Shown in pieces: positions 16,088-25,373 of a stretch of 39,749 nucleotides of DNA. Source of the DNA: CAZEHS01 sp964511875 (GTDB taxonomy: Bacteria > Bacillota > Clostridia > Peptostreptococcales > Acidaminobacteraceae); assembly GCA_964511875.1 (NCBI GenBank), contig CAZEHS010000018.1, positions 1 through 39,749 of the forward strand, in the 5' to 3' direction. Under the pieces are notes generated by a model. That model did not search any database. It was given only the letters and a program-made list of their open reading frames with translations, and was not told the DNA's origin. Every line of letters starts with the position of its first letter. Position 1 is the stretch's first letter. The position numbers and the translations under genes are program-made.

Positions 16088-16393
16088 ATGAACGAAGAAA
16101 TGCTGGAAGCCATTCGAACAGTAATGAGAGAAGAATTGGTGCCGATCCACGATAAACTGAATTCGCACAGCGCAATATTGGAGTCACACAGCTCGATCTT
16201 GAGTGAACACAGCCAGCTTCTCGGAGCCCTGGAGCATCATGCTCAGGTTACCCGGGCAGAACAGGAAAAATTGGTTCACGATCTGGCACATCTTCAGGGT
16301 GATGTCACGGAGATCAAACGGGATATGTACCGGATGGAAGAAGCAACTGCCAGTAACTGGATGGATATCGTCAAGCTGAAAGCTGCAAAATAG
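16088..16393 (+). CDS. Small coiled-coil protein, unknown function
   Basis: A 101-residue, highly helical protein without membrane segments. It starts MNEEMLEAIRTVMREELVPI and continues with heptad-like His/Ser-Leu repeats (SHSAILESHSSILSEHSQLL) and a charged coil ending IVKLKAAK. Similar short proteins of undefined role are common in Firmicutes. It has its own promoter, an AGAGAGG ribosome site, and a strong terminator 17 bp after the stop, so it is an independent unit. Its job cannot be told. Confidence 0.78.
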   Translation: MNEEMLEAIRTVMREELVPIHDKLNSHSAILESHSSILSEHSQLLGALEHHAQVTRAEQEKLVHDLAHLQGDVTEIKRDMYRMEEATASNWMDIVKLKAAK

Positions 16394-16410
16394 AATCGGA
16401 TAGAGTGGCA

Positions 16411-16455
16411 AAAATAGCCATTGCAATGGCGTTAAACCATTGCAATGGCTATTTT
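16411..16455. terminator. Bidirectional terminator between convergent genes
   Basis: A perfect 19-bp stem AAAATAGCCATTGCAATGG with a 7-base loop and its complement. A/T runs on both sides allow use by both the coiled-coil gene and the convergent secreted-protein gene. Confidence 0.93.
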
Positions 16456-16480
16456 GCTTATTCGAATTCAGACACGTCGT

Positions 16481-17158
16481 CTATTGAACAGGCACATCAA
16501 CAGGAACAGTGGTTGAGATAGGATAGAATCTCAATTGAACCAATTTCAACCCTGCATTGTCGTACTCCCAAAAGTAATCTTGAAGGGCGGTATTGAACAG
16601 ATTGTAATGCTCCGCTCTCCCATCTCCGTCCAAATCAGTATATATGTACAGCAGTTCTTTTGAAACGTTGGTGAAGCTTGGTTTTCCGTTCCGATCGAAG
16701 GAAGCAGAAATTTCGCTCATTTTAGTCCACGCTACTCCAAATTCATCAATATAGGTGGCGCCAGTAGTCATTTCGGAATGTCCACCGGGTTTGCCTAACT
16801 CTTTGGCAAATACTGAATATACGGTAGTCCCAACATTGTCAGGATCAGGATTAGGCAGTTGGAATTTTGCAGCGCCATCGGTTCCGTTGCCGTCAAGTAC
16901 CATGAAATTGTCGTTGAATTTTGTGTAATCCGGAGATATGGTTTCCATCAAACTGATGTTGCACTTACCAACTAGCGGCACAAATATTCTGTTGCCAGTA
17001 GTGATATCGCTAATTTTTTCCTTGTTGACACCGATTAAATTGAGGTTGTAATGAGGGCCGTTAAGCTTAAATCCATCATCTGAGTTTTGTGCCATAACAG
17101 GAATCGCCAAAGACATAATCATCACACAGGCAAGAATCAAAGCAAATAATTTTTTCAT
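16481..17158 (-). CDS. Secreted protein of unknown function with Ca-binding-like loops
   Basis: A 225-residue protein with a clear Sec signal peptide (MKKLFALILACVMIMSLAIP, likely cut after VMA-Q). The mature part begins with LNGPHYNLNLIGVNKEK. Two Asp/Gly loops, VLDGNGTDGAAKF and TDLDGDGRAEHYNLF, resemble EF-hand or dockerin-type calcium loops. No enzyme motif is visible. AAAGGAGGAAGG lies just before this ATG, so the longer frame (13 more residues) is rejected. It is monocistronic, convergent with the coiled-coil gene and divergent from the activase gene. Confidence 0.82.
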   Translation of the reverse strand: MKKLFALILACVMIMSLAIPVMAQNSDDGFKLNGPHYNLNLIGVNKEKISDITTGNRIFVPLVGKCNISLMETISPDYTKFNDNFMVLDGNGTDGAAKFQLPNPDPDNVGTTVYSVFAKELGKPGGHSEMTTGATYIDEFGVAWTKMSEISASFDRNGKPSFTNVSKELLYIYTDLDGDGRAEHYNLFNTALQDYFWEYDNAGLKLVQLRFYPISTTVPVDVPVQ

Positions 17159-17362
17159 AATCCTTCCTCCTTTAATTGTGAAATATCCAGAAAACAACGA
17201 TAAACATCAGATACGACTTACAATCCGTCATCACTCTCCTTTCGTTCGAATAAGAATGTGTTCCGTTATAACCATCATATCCAATCCCCGTGACAGATCG
17301 CGACCATCCATGTTACGGCGCTGTGACAGAAATCATGCCAATATTTCTAATCCACACTTAAC

Positions 17363-17391
17363 TTGTACCTATTCCTGTAAATTGATAGAAT
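17363..17391 (+). promoter_or_regulatory. Promoter of the large activase gene
   Basis: TTGTAC, 17 bp, TAGAAT, about 48 bp before the TTG start. The rest of the 280-bp divergent spacer holds nothing else recognisable. Confidence 0.6.
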
Positions 17392-17438
17392 TGGAACATC
17401 AAGAGAAAGTACATACTAATGATCAAGAGGTGATTCAT

Positions 17439-20400
17439 TTGAAAACAATCGGCATCTGTATCGGTGCTTCTACCATAACCTTCGCGTCAGTGACAGGAGG
17501 GCCACAGGGTCCGGATATCACTGACAGCCGTTCCATTCCTCATGAAGGCAACCCCCGCGAGGTTCTGGCAACACTCTTCAAGGAGCCGGGCATCCGCTCG
17601 GCAGACCGCATCGCCGTTACCGGACGAAAGCTGCGGCATCTGCTCAAAGCTACCACACTATCGGAACCGGAAGCTCTGGAAACAGCCTACGGACATTATT
17701 CCGCCCAGGGAAACCGGGCCCAGGTCGTGGTCAGTGCAGGTGGGGAGACCTTCATGGTCTACCGCCTGGATCAGGCAGGGCGTATCATCGATGTGTATAC
17801 CGGGAACAAATGCGCCTCAGGCACAGGAGAATTTTTCCTTCAGCAATTGAAGCGGATGGATCTCACGGTAGAAGAGGCAGTAGCCGTTGCAGACCGGAAG
17901 AATTCCTATAAGGTAGCCGGCCGCTGCAGCGTTTTCTGCAAAAGCGACTGCACCCATGCACTCAACAAAGGTGCCAGCAAGGAAAGCGTGGTGGCCGGGC
18001 TGTGCGAGATGATGGCAGGGAAAATCTCGGAGCTCCTGAAAAGTGTTGATGACCAGCATGTCATGGTTGTAGGAGGCAGTTCATCCAACTCAGTGATGAT
18101 CGGCTTCCTGCGGGATTCAGGCCTGGGCGTCGTTGTACCTGAGCACGCCCGCTGCGCCGAGGCCTTAGGGGCCGCTCTATGGGCCCAGGAAAACGAAACC
18201 GAAGCAGTCGATTTCGATAATGATCTCTTTTCTGATTCCGATCAGGGCTTCACATATCTGGACCCTCTTAAAAACCATGCCCATCGAGTGTCGTTCAAAT
18301 CCCAGGAGCGGAGTACAGCAAACCCTGGAGATGTCTGCATTGTGGGTCTTGACGTCGGCTCTACCACCACTAAAGCGGTCCTTATGCGTCAATCGGACCG
18401 GACCATCCTGTCCAGCTGCTACCTGCGTACCAACGGCGATCCGATCGGAGCTTCACGGCGCTGTTATTCAGCCATTTCGGAGCAGGTAACAGTTCCGGTA
18501 TCCATCGTTGGCCTCGGGGTAACGGGCTCCGGCCGACAGATCGCCGGGCTTCATGCTCTGACCCCCGCCGTGATCAACGAAATCATCGCCCATGCCTCCG
18601 CCGCGGCTTATTTCGATCCTGAAGTGGACACCCTTTTTGAAATAGGAGGACAGGACGCCAAGTATACCTTCCTTACAAATGGTGTCGCCTCAGACTATGC
18701 AATGAACGAAGCGTGCTCAGCCGGCACCGGTTCCTTTCTTGAGGAAGCGGCCATGGAATCACTAAACCTTGCAACCGAAGCCATCGGGGATTACGCCATG
18801 GACGGCACGCGGCCCCCCAACTTCAATGACCAGTGCGCAGCCTTCATCGGCAGCGACATAAAGACTGCCATACAAAGCGGCCTGGAGAAGCATGACATTG
18901 CTGCAGGCCTGGTTTACTCCATCTGCATGAACTACATGAACCGGGTCAAGGGTAACAGGACCACAGGCCGCAAAATCTTCATGCAGGGCGGTGTCTGCTA
19001 CAACAAGGCGGTTCCAATCGCCATGGCAGCCCTTACCGGCAAGGAGATCATCGTCCCGCCGGAGCCCGGCCTCATGGGCGCTTACGGCGTAGCCCTCGAA
19101 ACCCATAAGAAGATGAATCTTGGACTGCTTGAGCCCATGGACTTCAACCTGGAGGAGCTGTCGGGCAGGGAAGTGGCCTATCAGCAGCCTTTCATATGCA
19201 AAGGCGGCAAGGAAGCCTGCGACCGTAAATGCAGCATCAGCATGATCCGCATAAAGGAGCAGGTCTACCCCTTCGGTGGTGCCTGCAACAAATACTATAA
19301 CCTTCTGAAGCATCAGCCGGAGGTGGATGTCAGCGCCCTGGACCTGGTAGCTCTTCGCGAGAAGATGATTTTCGAAACCTTCGGTACCCAGTGGGCCCCT
19401 GAAGGAATTCCAGCCAACGGAAAAACAATCGGGATCAACAACTCCCTCATGATCAACAACCTGTTCCCCCTATACCATGGATTCTTCAAGAGTCTGGGTT
19501 ATGGGGTCGTCATCAGCGATGCGGTGGATCCCGACGGCTGTGAACGCCGGGGGGCGGCCTTCTGCTACCCCGTTGAGCTGGCCCATGGCACCCTCCAGAA
19601 CCTTCTGGAAAAGAAGCCGGACCTTCTGTTCATGCCGCACATCAAGGCCATGCCTGTTCCAGGCGGAGATCCTGCCAGGGTGACCTGTCCCTTTGTGCAG
19701 GCGGAACCTTACTATCTTAAGGCCGCTTTTGATGAACTGAAGGCCATGACAGTCCTTTCCCCGGTATTGGATTTTTCCAATGGAATCGAAGGCGGTAAGG
19801 ATGCGTTCATTGAAATGGCCAAATCACTGGGTCATGATGCAGCCCAGGCTCAAAAAGCCTTCGAAAACGGCTGCCGTGCCCAGGCCTCCCTCCAAAAAGC
19901 CTTCCGCGAAATCGGAAACCTTGTCCTAAGCGAGCTGGAAGCCAATCCGGCAGAAAACGCCGTGGTTCTGTTCGGCCGCCCATACAACGCCTTCTGCAAG
20001 CTCGGCAATATGGGTATCCCGCGCAAATTCGCATCCCGGGCCTTCCGGATCATTCCGCAGGATTTCCTGCCCCTGGAGCCTGAAGAATCCAAGCACAACA
20101 TGTACTGGGCCATGGGCCAGACGATTCTCAAGGCAGCCAACTTCACCCAGCGTCACCCCCAACTCTTCGGCGCCTATGTCACCAACTTCAGCTGCGGGCC
20201 CGATTCCTTTCTTCTCAACTATTTCCGGGATATCATGGGCTCCAAGCCCAGCCTGACGCTGGAGCTGGACTCCCACTCCGCTGATGCCGGAATCGATACA
20301 CGCATAGAAGCCTTCATCGATGTCATGAGCAGTTACCTTGAAATCAGCAGAAATGCTGTCCCTGTAGTGAAGAAGCCCTTCCGTGCAGCACGGGTTGAAA

Positions 20401-21731
20401 TGGAAAGCGGTCAGGCCGTGGTAGTGGATTCCGACGGTGTGCGCCTTCCCCTAAACAGCCCACGGGTGCGGGTAGTCCTGCCTTCCATGGGTGATCTGGG
20501 ATCCCGTGTTCTTGCTGCCACGCTCCGCCACGTAGGCGTACAGGCAACAGCCTTGCCCGCACCGGCTGAAAAAGAGCTGAAGCTGGGCCGCGGCTACGCC
20601 TCCTGTAAGGAATGCCTGCCCCTTATACTCACCGTGGGCAGTCTGATCCGCTATGTTGAAGAAACCTGGGACAGGGAGGAAATCCTCGTCTACTTCATGC
20701 CGGAAACCTCCGGCCCCTGTCGGTTCGGCCAATACAACGTGATGATGCAGTCGCTGATAGAAAAGCTGGCCCTGTCCAATGTGGCCCTTTTGTCTCTCAC
20801 ATCAGAGAACAGCTATGCCGGTTTCGGCACCAAATTCGCACTGCGCGCCTGGCAGTCAGTCATCATCGCTGATGTCATGGAGGAAATCTACAGCGCTGTG
20901 CTGGCTCTTGCAGTGGATCCGGATTCTGCCATGATGACGAACCGGCAGATGGAAGAGTGGCTGTGCCTCAGTGTGGAGAAGGATTCCTGGAACGGCCTCA
21001 AACAAACACTGAGAAGTGCAGCAGAGACACTCCGCGCCATCCCGAAAAAGGGAGAACTCAGCGATCTGCCGTCAATCGCCCTGATCGGCGAGATCTATGT
21101 GCGCCGTGACAGCTTCTCCCGTAAGAATCTGGTGGAGCGCCTCAGTCTGAACGGTTTTTGGGTGCGCACCGCTCCCATCGCCGAATGGCTCCATTACTGC
21201 GACTATATCGTCAGAAACAGTCTTGTGGTGAAATCCCGCTGGCAGGACCGTGCACGGGTCACCGTCCAGCAGTACTTCAAGAACCCATACGAAACCAAGA
21301 TTAAAGAGCTGTTGGGTGAATCCGGATTCTACATCCCCCATACCGCAGATGTGACGCATATGATAGAATCAGTACAGAACCTCGTATCACCACGTCTCAC
21401 CGGAGAAACCATCCTCACTGTCGGAGCGGCACTCACCGAAATCGTGGAAACCGTAGATGGCGTCCTTTCCCTGGGCCCCTTCGGCTGCATGCCGGCCCGC
21501 ATCTCCGAGGCCATCATCACCGAACGCATGAACGAACGCAAATCCGAAATCGCCCTGGAAAAGAATCTTGTAAACCAGGTAATGTCCCATCACCCGGCGC
21601 TCCCATTCCTTAGCATCGAAACCGACGGCAGCGCCTTCCCCCAAGTAATCGAATCAAGACTGGAAAGCTTCTGCCTGCAGGTAGGGAGAGTGCATGAGAC
21701 GGTGAAGAGGGTACGTAAGGAGATTGGTTAA
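17439..21731 (+). CDS. Giant 2-hydroxyacyl-CoA dehydratase activase-type protein (double ASKHA plus DUF2229/HgdB-like)
   Basis: A single chain of 1430 residues. The first BadF/BcrA ATPase module (1-250) has CASGTGEF at 125. The second (about 300-560) has GLDVGSTTTK at 303, EIGGQDAKY, NEACSAGTGSF and NDQCAAFIGSD; in the HgdC family cysteines in these blocks hold a bridging 4Fe-4S cluster. A cysteine-rich segment (CKGGKEACDRKC and FGGACNKYY) then leads into DUF2229 and an HgdB-like C-terminal half with SCKECLP. Family knowledge: such proteins use ATP to push low-potential electrons into an Fe-S partner. Here activator and possible acceptor are fused; the substrate is unknown. The TTG start has AAGAGGTGA at the right distance; upstream in-frame codons look non-coding. 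No dehydratase gene is adjacent. Confidence 0.9.
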   Translation: MKTIGICIGASTITFASVTGGPQGPDITDSRSIPHEGNPREVLATLFKEPGIRSADRIAVTGRKLRHLLKATTLSEPEALETAYGHYSAQGNRAQVVVSAGGETFMVYRLDQAGRIIDVYTGNKCASGTGEFFLQQLKRMDLTVEEAVAVADRKNSYKVAGRCSVFCKSDCTHALNKGASKESVVAGLCEMMAGKISELLKSVDDQHVMVVGGSSSNSVMIGFLRDSGLGVVVPEHARCAEALGAALWAQENETEAVDFDNDLFSDSDQGFTYLDPLKNHAHRVSFKSQERSTANPGDVCIVGLDVGSTTTKAVLMRQSDRTILSSCYLRTNGDPIGASRRCYSAISEQVTVPVSIVGLGVTGSGRQIAGLHALTPAVINEIIAHASAAAYFDPEVDTLFEIGGQDAKYTFLTNGVASDYAMNEACSAGTGSFLEEAAMESLNLATEAIGDYAMDGTRPPNFNDQCAAFIGSDIKTAIQSGLEKHDIAAGLVYSICMNYMNRVKGNRTTGRKIFMQGGVCYNKAVPIAMAALTGKEIIVPPEPGLMGAYGVALETHKKMNLGLLEPMDFNLEELSGREVAYQQPFICKGGKEACDRKCSISMIRIKEQVYPFGGACNKYYNLLKHQPEVDVSALDLVALREKMIFETFGTQWAPEGIPANGKTIGINNSLMINNLFPLYHGFFKSLGYGVVISDAVDPDGCERRGAAFCYPVELAHGTLQNLLEKKPDLLFMPHIKAMPVPGGDPARVTCPFVQAEPYYLKAAFDELKAMTVLSPVLDFSNGIEGGKDAFIEMAKSLGHDAAQAQKAFENGCRAQASLQKAFREIGNLVLSELEANPAENAVVLFGRPYNAFCKLGNMGIPRKFASRAFRIIPQDFLPLEPEESKHNMYWAMGQTILKAANFTQRHPQLFGAYVTNFSCGPDSFLLNYFRDIMGSKPSLTLELDSHSADAGIDTRIEAFIDVMSSYLEISRNAVPVVKKPFRAARVEMESGQAVVVDSDGVRLPLNSPRVRVVLPSMGDLGSRVLAATLRHVGVQATALPAPAEKELKLGRGYASCKECLPLILTVGSLIRYVEETWDREEILVYFMPETSGPCRFGQYNVMMQSLIEKLALSNVALLSLTSENSYAGFGTKFALRAWQSVIIADVMEEIYSAVLALAVDPDSAMMTNRQMEEWLCLSVEKDSWNGLKQTLRSAAETLRAIPKKGELSDLPSIALIGEIYVRRDSFSRKNLVERLSLNGFWVRTAPIAEWLHYCDYIVRNSLVVKSRWQDRARVTVQQYFKNPYETKIKELLGESGFYIPHTADVTHMIESVQNLVSPRLTGETILTVGAALTEIVETVDGVLSLGPFGCMPARISEAIITERMNERKSEIALEKNLVNQVMSHHPALPFLSIETDGSAFPQVIESRLESFCLQVGRVHETVKRVRKEIG

Positions 21732-21734
21732 TGC

Positions 21735-21886
21735 TCAATCTCCCTCTGGAGGAAGGTCAATATGATGTCAATCTCCCTCTGGGAGGGGGATGTCACCGAA
21801 GGTGACAGGGGGAGTCGCAGAGCGGGGCCCTCCGGGACTCCTTCCGTCAGCTTCGCTGCCACCTCCCTCCAGAGGGAGGTCAACAT
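21735..21886 (-). repeat. Composite palindromic repeat, copy C (inverted)
   Basis: CTCCCTCTGGGAGG, hairpin TGTCACCGAAGGTGACA, GGGGGAGTCGCAGAG, then hairpin GTCAGCTTCGCTGCC and CCTCCCTCCAGAGGGAGG. A partial extra end piece lies at its left side. It follows the activase stop by a few bases. Confidence 0.88.
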
Positions 21887-21943
21887 GGAACCCCATCGCC
21901 CTTTTCTAATACCCTTGCACCACCCTTTAACGGAGGAACGACA

Positions 21944-23194
21944 ATGACTCGCATCACAACCTGGTTTTTCAGCCAGATACTTGGCAAATCCATCTATGAT
22001 GAAGCCGGAACAGTCCTTGGAAAAGTAGAGGATCTTGTAGTGGAGATGTACAAGACACGGCCGAAGGTAGTGGCTCTGGTCCTGAGACAGCAGGGAGAAA
22101 TCCGAACGGCTGATTTTTCGGGATGTACCCTCGAGGAACGAAAAGGGCAGATGGCACTTTTCTGCAAGGCTCTGGTCGATGCGGAACTGGATGGGAACCA
22201 AACTGTTTTACTTGCCCAGCGGGTTCTGAACCACCAGGTTGTGGATCTACAGGGCCGTAAAATGGTGGAAGTGATCGATCTGAAAATGTCAGTGATCGGG
22301 GATCAGACCTTCGTCATCGCCGTGGATGTAGGCATTGAAGGAAAGCTGCGCCGTATGGGTCTGGACAGGCATGTGAAACGGGCTGCCAAGCTGATCGGCA
22401 AAACAGTCCAGACACGCCTGATTCCGTGGGAGGACATCGAAGCCGTGGATTTCGGCCATGCTCCCTTCCGGGTCTCAAAAGACAATTCCAACCTGACAAA
22501 GATGCACCCGGCAGACCTGGCAGATATCCTGGAGGATCTGGACCGGCCCACGCAAATGGCAGTATTCTCCTCCCTCAACGACGAACAGGCCGCTGACGTG
22601 CTTGAAGAGATGGAAACCGAGGTCCAGGTCAGCATGATAGAAGGCCTGACCGTTGAAAAAGCAGCGGATCTTCTGGAAAAAATGCCAGCGGATCAGGTGG
22701 CGGACCTCCTGGACGAGCTTCACGAATCAAAAGCCGAAGAGCTCCTCAACGAAATGGATATGGACTCCTCGGAGGACGTGCGCGAACTCATGGAATACCC
22801 CGATAATACCGTCGGCAGCCTCATGTCCACAGATATCTTCTGCTTCTTCGAAGACCACACCGTGGAAGAGACCATTAAAGAGCTCCGGCAGCTGAAGCCC
22901 GAATCGGACATGATCTACTACCTCTACGTCGTCGATTCCGAAGAACGCCTGATCTCAACAGTTTCTCTCCGGGACATCATCATCTCAGAACCCGACGTGA
23001 AGCTGAGCCAGATCATGAACAAGAACATCGTCTATGTTCAGGACACCGCCAAAATCGATACCCTAAACGAAGTCATATCCAAATACAGCCTAATGGCCGT
23101 CCCCGTAGTGGACGTGAACCGCAAGCTCCTGGGCATGGTCGTCATCAATGACATCATGGAAACCCTGCTGAAGGCGCGGCGTATAAGAATATAG
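21944..23194 (+). CDS. Soluble PRC-barrel / MgtE-N / CBS protein
   Basis: A 416-residue protein. Residues about 1-170 contain PRC-barrel-like modules (ILGKSIYDEAGTVLGKVEDL). The MgtE N-domain superhelix is about 185-290 (LHE/LEEM repeats such as MPADQVADLLDEL), followed by a CBS pair to the C-terminus (VGSLMSTDI ... VPVVDVNRKLLGMV). The transmembrane channel domain of true MgtE is missing, yet the gene ends normally, so it is a natural cytosolic variant known from Firmicutes. In MgtE these domains sense Mg2+. In other genomes I recall such proteins beside a divalent metal transporter; none is adjacent here. ACGGAGGAACGACA precedes the ATG. Composite repeats flank it on both sides. Confidence 0.88.
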   Translation: MTRITTWFFSQILGKSIYDEAGTVLGKVEDLVVEMYKTRPKVVALVLRQQGEIRTADFSGCTLEERKGQMALFCKALVDAELDGNQTVLLAQRVLNHQVVDLQGRKMVEVIDLKMSVIGDQTFVIAVDVGIEGKLRRMGLDRHVKRAAKLIGKTVQTRLIPWEDIEAVDFGHAPFRVSKDNSNLTKMHPADLADILEDLDRPTQMAVFSSLNDEQAADVLEEMETEVQVSMIEGLTVEKAADLLEKMPADQVADLLDELHESKAEELLNEMDMDSSEDVRELMEYPDNTVGSLMSTDIFCFFEDHTVEETIKELRQLKPESDMIYYLYVVDSEERLISTVSLRDIIISEPDVKLSQIMNKNIVYVQDTAKIDTLNEVISKYSLMAVPVVDVNRKLLGMVVINDIMETLLKARRIRI

Positions 23195-23207
23195 AAGCCC
23201 TGGCAGT

Positions 23208-23450
23208 CCATCTCCACCTCCCTCTGGAGGGAGGTGGCGCCGAAGGCGTCGGAAGGAGTCCCGGAGGGATCGCTCTGCGACTCCCCCTGTCACCTTCGGT
23301 GACATCCCCCTCCCGGAGGGAGATTGACATTTTCTCAACCTTCCTCCGGGAGGAAGGTGGCAGCGGAGCTGACGGAAGGAGTCCCGGAGGGCATCCGCTC
23401 TGCGACTCCCCCTGTCCTTTCAGGACATCCCCCTCTCTGAGGGAGATGGA
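23208..23450 (+). repeat. Composite palindromic repeat, copy D (double unit a-b-a-b)
   Basis: The first a hairpin is GGCGCCGAAGGCGTC and the first b hairpin TGTCACCTTCGGTGACA. The second a hairpin is GGCAGCGGAGCTGAC and the second b hairpin TGTCCTTTCAGGACA. The last differs from the common sequence on both sides of the stem and still pairs. Confidence 0.9.
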
Positions 23451-23492
23451 GCTATTTATGCAAAATTATCCCACAAAAACGGAGCGTGCCCT

Positions 23493-24950
23493 ATGCTAAT
23501 CCACCAGATGTACGAAAAGCATGATGAAGCCCGGATTCTCTTCAGGGACCATGGCAAGACCGTCACCTATGGTGAATTCCGTGAAAAGGTCCGGCAGTTC
23601 GCCGATTATTTTTATTATGTGGGCGTCCGGCCCGGTCATAATGTGGGGCTTTACTGTAAGAACTGCCCGGAATTCGTATATGCCTATTTCGGTGTGGTCA
23701 GCCTGGGAGCTGTCATCGTTCCTTTGAACCGGACACTCACCTCACGGGAGGTATCCTTCATCGCAGAAGACGCAGGCATGAAGCACTTCATAGCCATGAC
23801 GCCCCTGGCCCTGGACACCGCCATCCGACAGCTCCTGCTGCCGGACATCCTGGAAGCGATCCAGCGTAAGGTTTTCCCGAAGGCCGTACCCGCCGTAATC
23901 AGCAAAAACGACCCCTGCGCCATCATCTACACCTCCGGCACCACCGGAAAACCCAAAGGTGCAGTACTGACTCATACCAATCTGGCCAGCAATGCCTGGG
24001 GCATCAGCGAGGCACTGGACATCGGTCCGGAAGACAACCTGCTGTGCGTTCTCCCCATGTTCCACAGCTTTGCCTGGACCGCCACCGTCATGGATGCGCT
24101 CCTCCAGGGGGGGCGCATCACCATCATGGAAACCTTCCAGCCCAAGGATGCCGTCAAGACCATCCATGAGGAAGAAGTCACCATCGTATGCGGAGTCCCG
24201 ACCATGTTCGGCTATTACCTTTCACAGGGCTCAACGGAAGCCTATGAGAAGGTCCGGCTCTTCGTATCCGGCGGGGCTTCACTGCCCGGCGAAATCATCA
24301 ACAGCTTCAAGCAGAAATTCAACATCGATATAACGGAAGGCTACGGCCTTTCAGAGGCATCCCCGGTAGTCACCGTCAACCGTATCGGCAAGGTGCGTCC
24401 AGGGACCATCGGATTCCCGCTCACAGATATCGAAGTCCGCATTCAAAGCCCGGAAGGCCTCATCCTTCCGCCGGGTGAAGTAGGGGAGCTGGTCACCCGC
24501 GGTCCCAACGTCATGATCGGCTATTTCAACCAACCGGACGCTACAGCAGAAGCCATCGTTGACGGTTGGCTGCACACAGGTGATATGGCCAAAATCGATG
24601 AGGACGGCTATGTAACCATCGTTGACCGCCTCAAGGATACCATCATCGTCGGCGGCCTGAATGTCTACCCCCGAGAGGTGGAGGAAATCATCTATCAATA
24701 CCCCGGCATCCGGGAAGCGGCCGTAATCGGCGCTCCCGACACCCTCCGCGGCGAAGTGGTCATCGCCTGCATCGTATTGAAGGAAGACGCCCAATACGAC
24801 CGCAAAGCGCTGTTCCACCACCTTCAGGAAAACCTGGCCAATTTCAAACTCCCCAAAGAAATCATCCTCATGGAATCCCTGCCAAAAAACGCCACAGGAA
24901 AGATCATGAAACGGGAGTTGAGGGAGAAGGTTGACACGTTCAACTCATGA
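23493..24950 (+). CDS. Acyl-CoA synthetase (AMP-forming), fatty-acid type
   Basis: Activates a carboxylic acid to its acyl-CoA through an acyl-adenylate. The 485-residue ANL enzyme has the P-loop YTSGTTGKPKG (146-156), EGYGLSEASPVV, the A8 hinge region DRLKDTIIVGGLNVYPREVE, and the catalytic C-terminal lysine Lys470 in LPKNATGKIMK. It is slightly shorter than typical long-chain ligases, with a compact segment before the P-loop. The sequence resembles FadD/LcfB-like enzymes, but chain length preference cannot be read. GGAG lies 8 bp before the ATG. The stop overlaps the start of the longer yerC frame, so the two are probably co-transcribed. Confidence 0.93.
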   Translation: MLIHQMYEKHDEARILFRDHGKTVTYGEFREKVRQFADYFYYVGVRPGHNVGLYCKNCPEFVYAYFGVVSLGAVIVPLNRTLTSREVSFIAEDAGMKHFIAMTPLALDTAIRQLLLPDILEAIQRKVFPKAVPAVISKNDPCAIIYTSGTTGKPKGAVLTHTNLASNAWGISEALDIGPEDNLLCVLPMFHSFAWTATVMDALLQGGRITIMETFQPKDAVKTIHEEEVTIVCGVPTMFGYYLSQGSTEAYEKVRLFVSGGASLPGEIINSFKQKFNIDITEGYGLSEASPVVTVNRIGKVRPGTIGFPLTDIEVRIQSPEGLILPPGEVGELVTRGPNVMIGYFNQPDATAEAIVDGWLHTGDMAKIDEDGYVTIVDRLKDTIIVGGLNVYPREVEEIIYQYPGIREAAVIGAPDTLRGEVVIACIVLKEDAQYDRKALFHHLQENLANFKLPKEIILMESLPKNATGKIMKRELREKVDTFNS

Positions 24951-25006
24951 AGGCTTTTCTTACTGTTAACAACGACGTCAAGGTATGTTGGGCGGGAGGT
25001 ATTCAA

Positions 25007-25309
25007 GTGGCTTACGAATCATCCTTTAAAGACGAACTCATTGAAGAGCTTTATGAAGGAATTCTTACATTGGAAACAGTTGAAGAGTGCTACAGATTCT
25101 TCGAGGATATTTGCACCATCAAGGAACTGCAGTCCATCTCCCAGCGTCTTAAAGTAGCCCGCATGCTCAAAGAAAACAGGACCTACACCCAGATCGAAGA
25201 AATAACCGGCGCCAGCACCGCCACCATCAGCCGCATCAGCAAATGCCTCCTTCATGGACCGGGAGGTTATAACCTGGTACTGGAGCGGGTGATGGGGGAG
25301 AAACGGTAA
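25007..25309 (+). CDS. yerC: TrpR-like DNA-binding protein, YerC/YecD family
   Basis: A 100-residue helical regulator. It has EELYEGILTLETVEECYRFF, then CTIKELQSISQRLKVARML, and a helix-turn-helix TYTQIEEITGASTATISRIS. This is the YerC family, related to TrpR; its effector is unknown. The GTG at 25007 is chosen because GGGAGGT lies 6 bp upstream and the family is about 100 residues long. The longer frame starting at 24947 would add 20 unrelated residues. It is the last gene of the unit with the acyl-CoA synthetase and is followed by a terminator. Confidence 0.9.
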   Translation: MAYESSFKDELIEELYEGILTLETVEECYRFFEDICTIKELQSISQRLKVARMLKENRTYTQIEEITGASTATISRISKCLLHGPGGYNLVLERVMGEKR

Positions 25310-25314
25310 AAATC

Positions 25315-25362
25315 AAAGCACCCTGAACCGTCCGTTATCGGGCGGGGCAGGGTGCTGTTTTA
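25315..25362 (+). terminator. Terminator after yerC
   Basis: AGCACCCTG ... CAGGGTGCT, with inner CCGTCCGTTATCGGGCGG, then GTTTTAT. Confidence 0.87.
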
Positions 25363-25373
25363 TGCTTAATCTT

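Noticed and set aside
21944..23194. Calling this gene a magnesium transporter MgtE
   Set aside because: No hydrophobic membrane helices are present, and the protein ends after the CBS pair.
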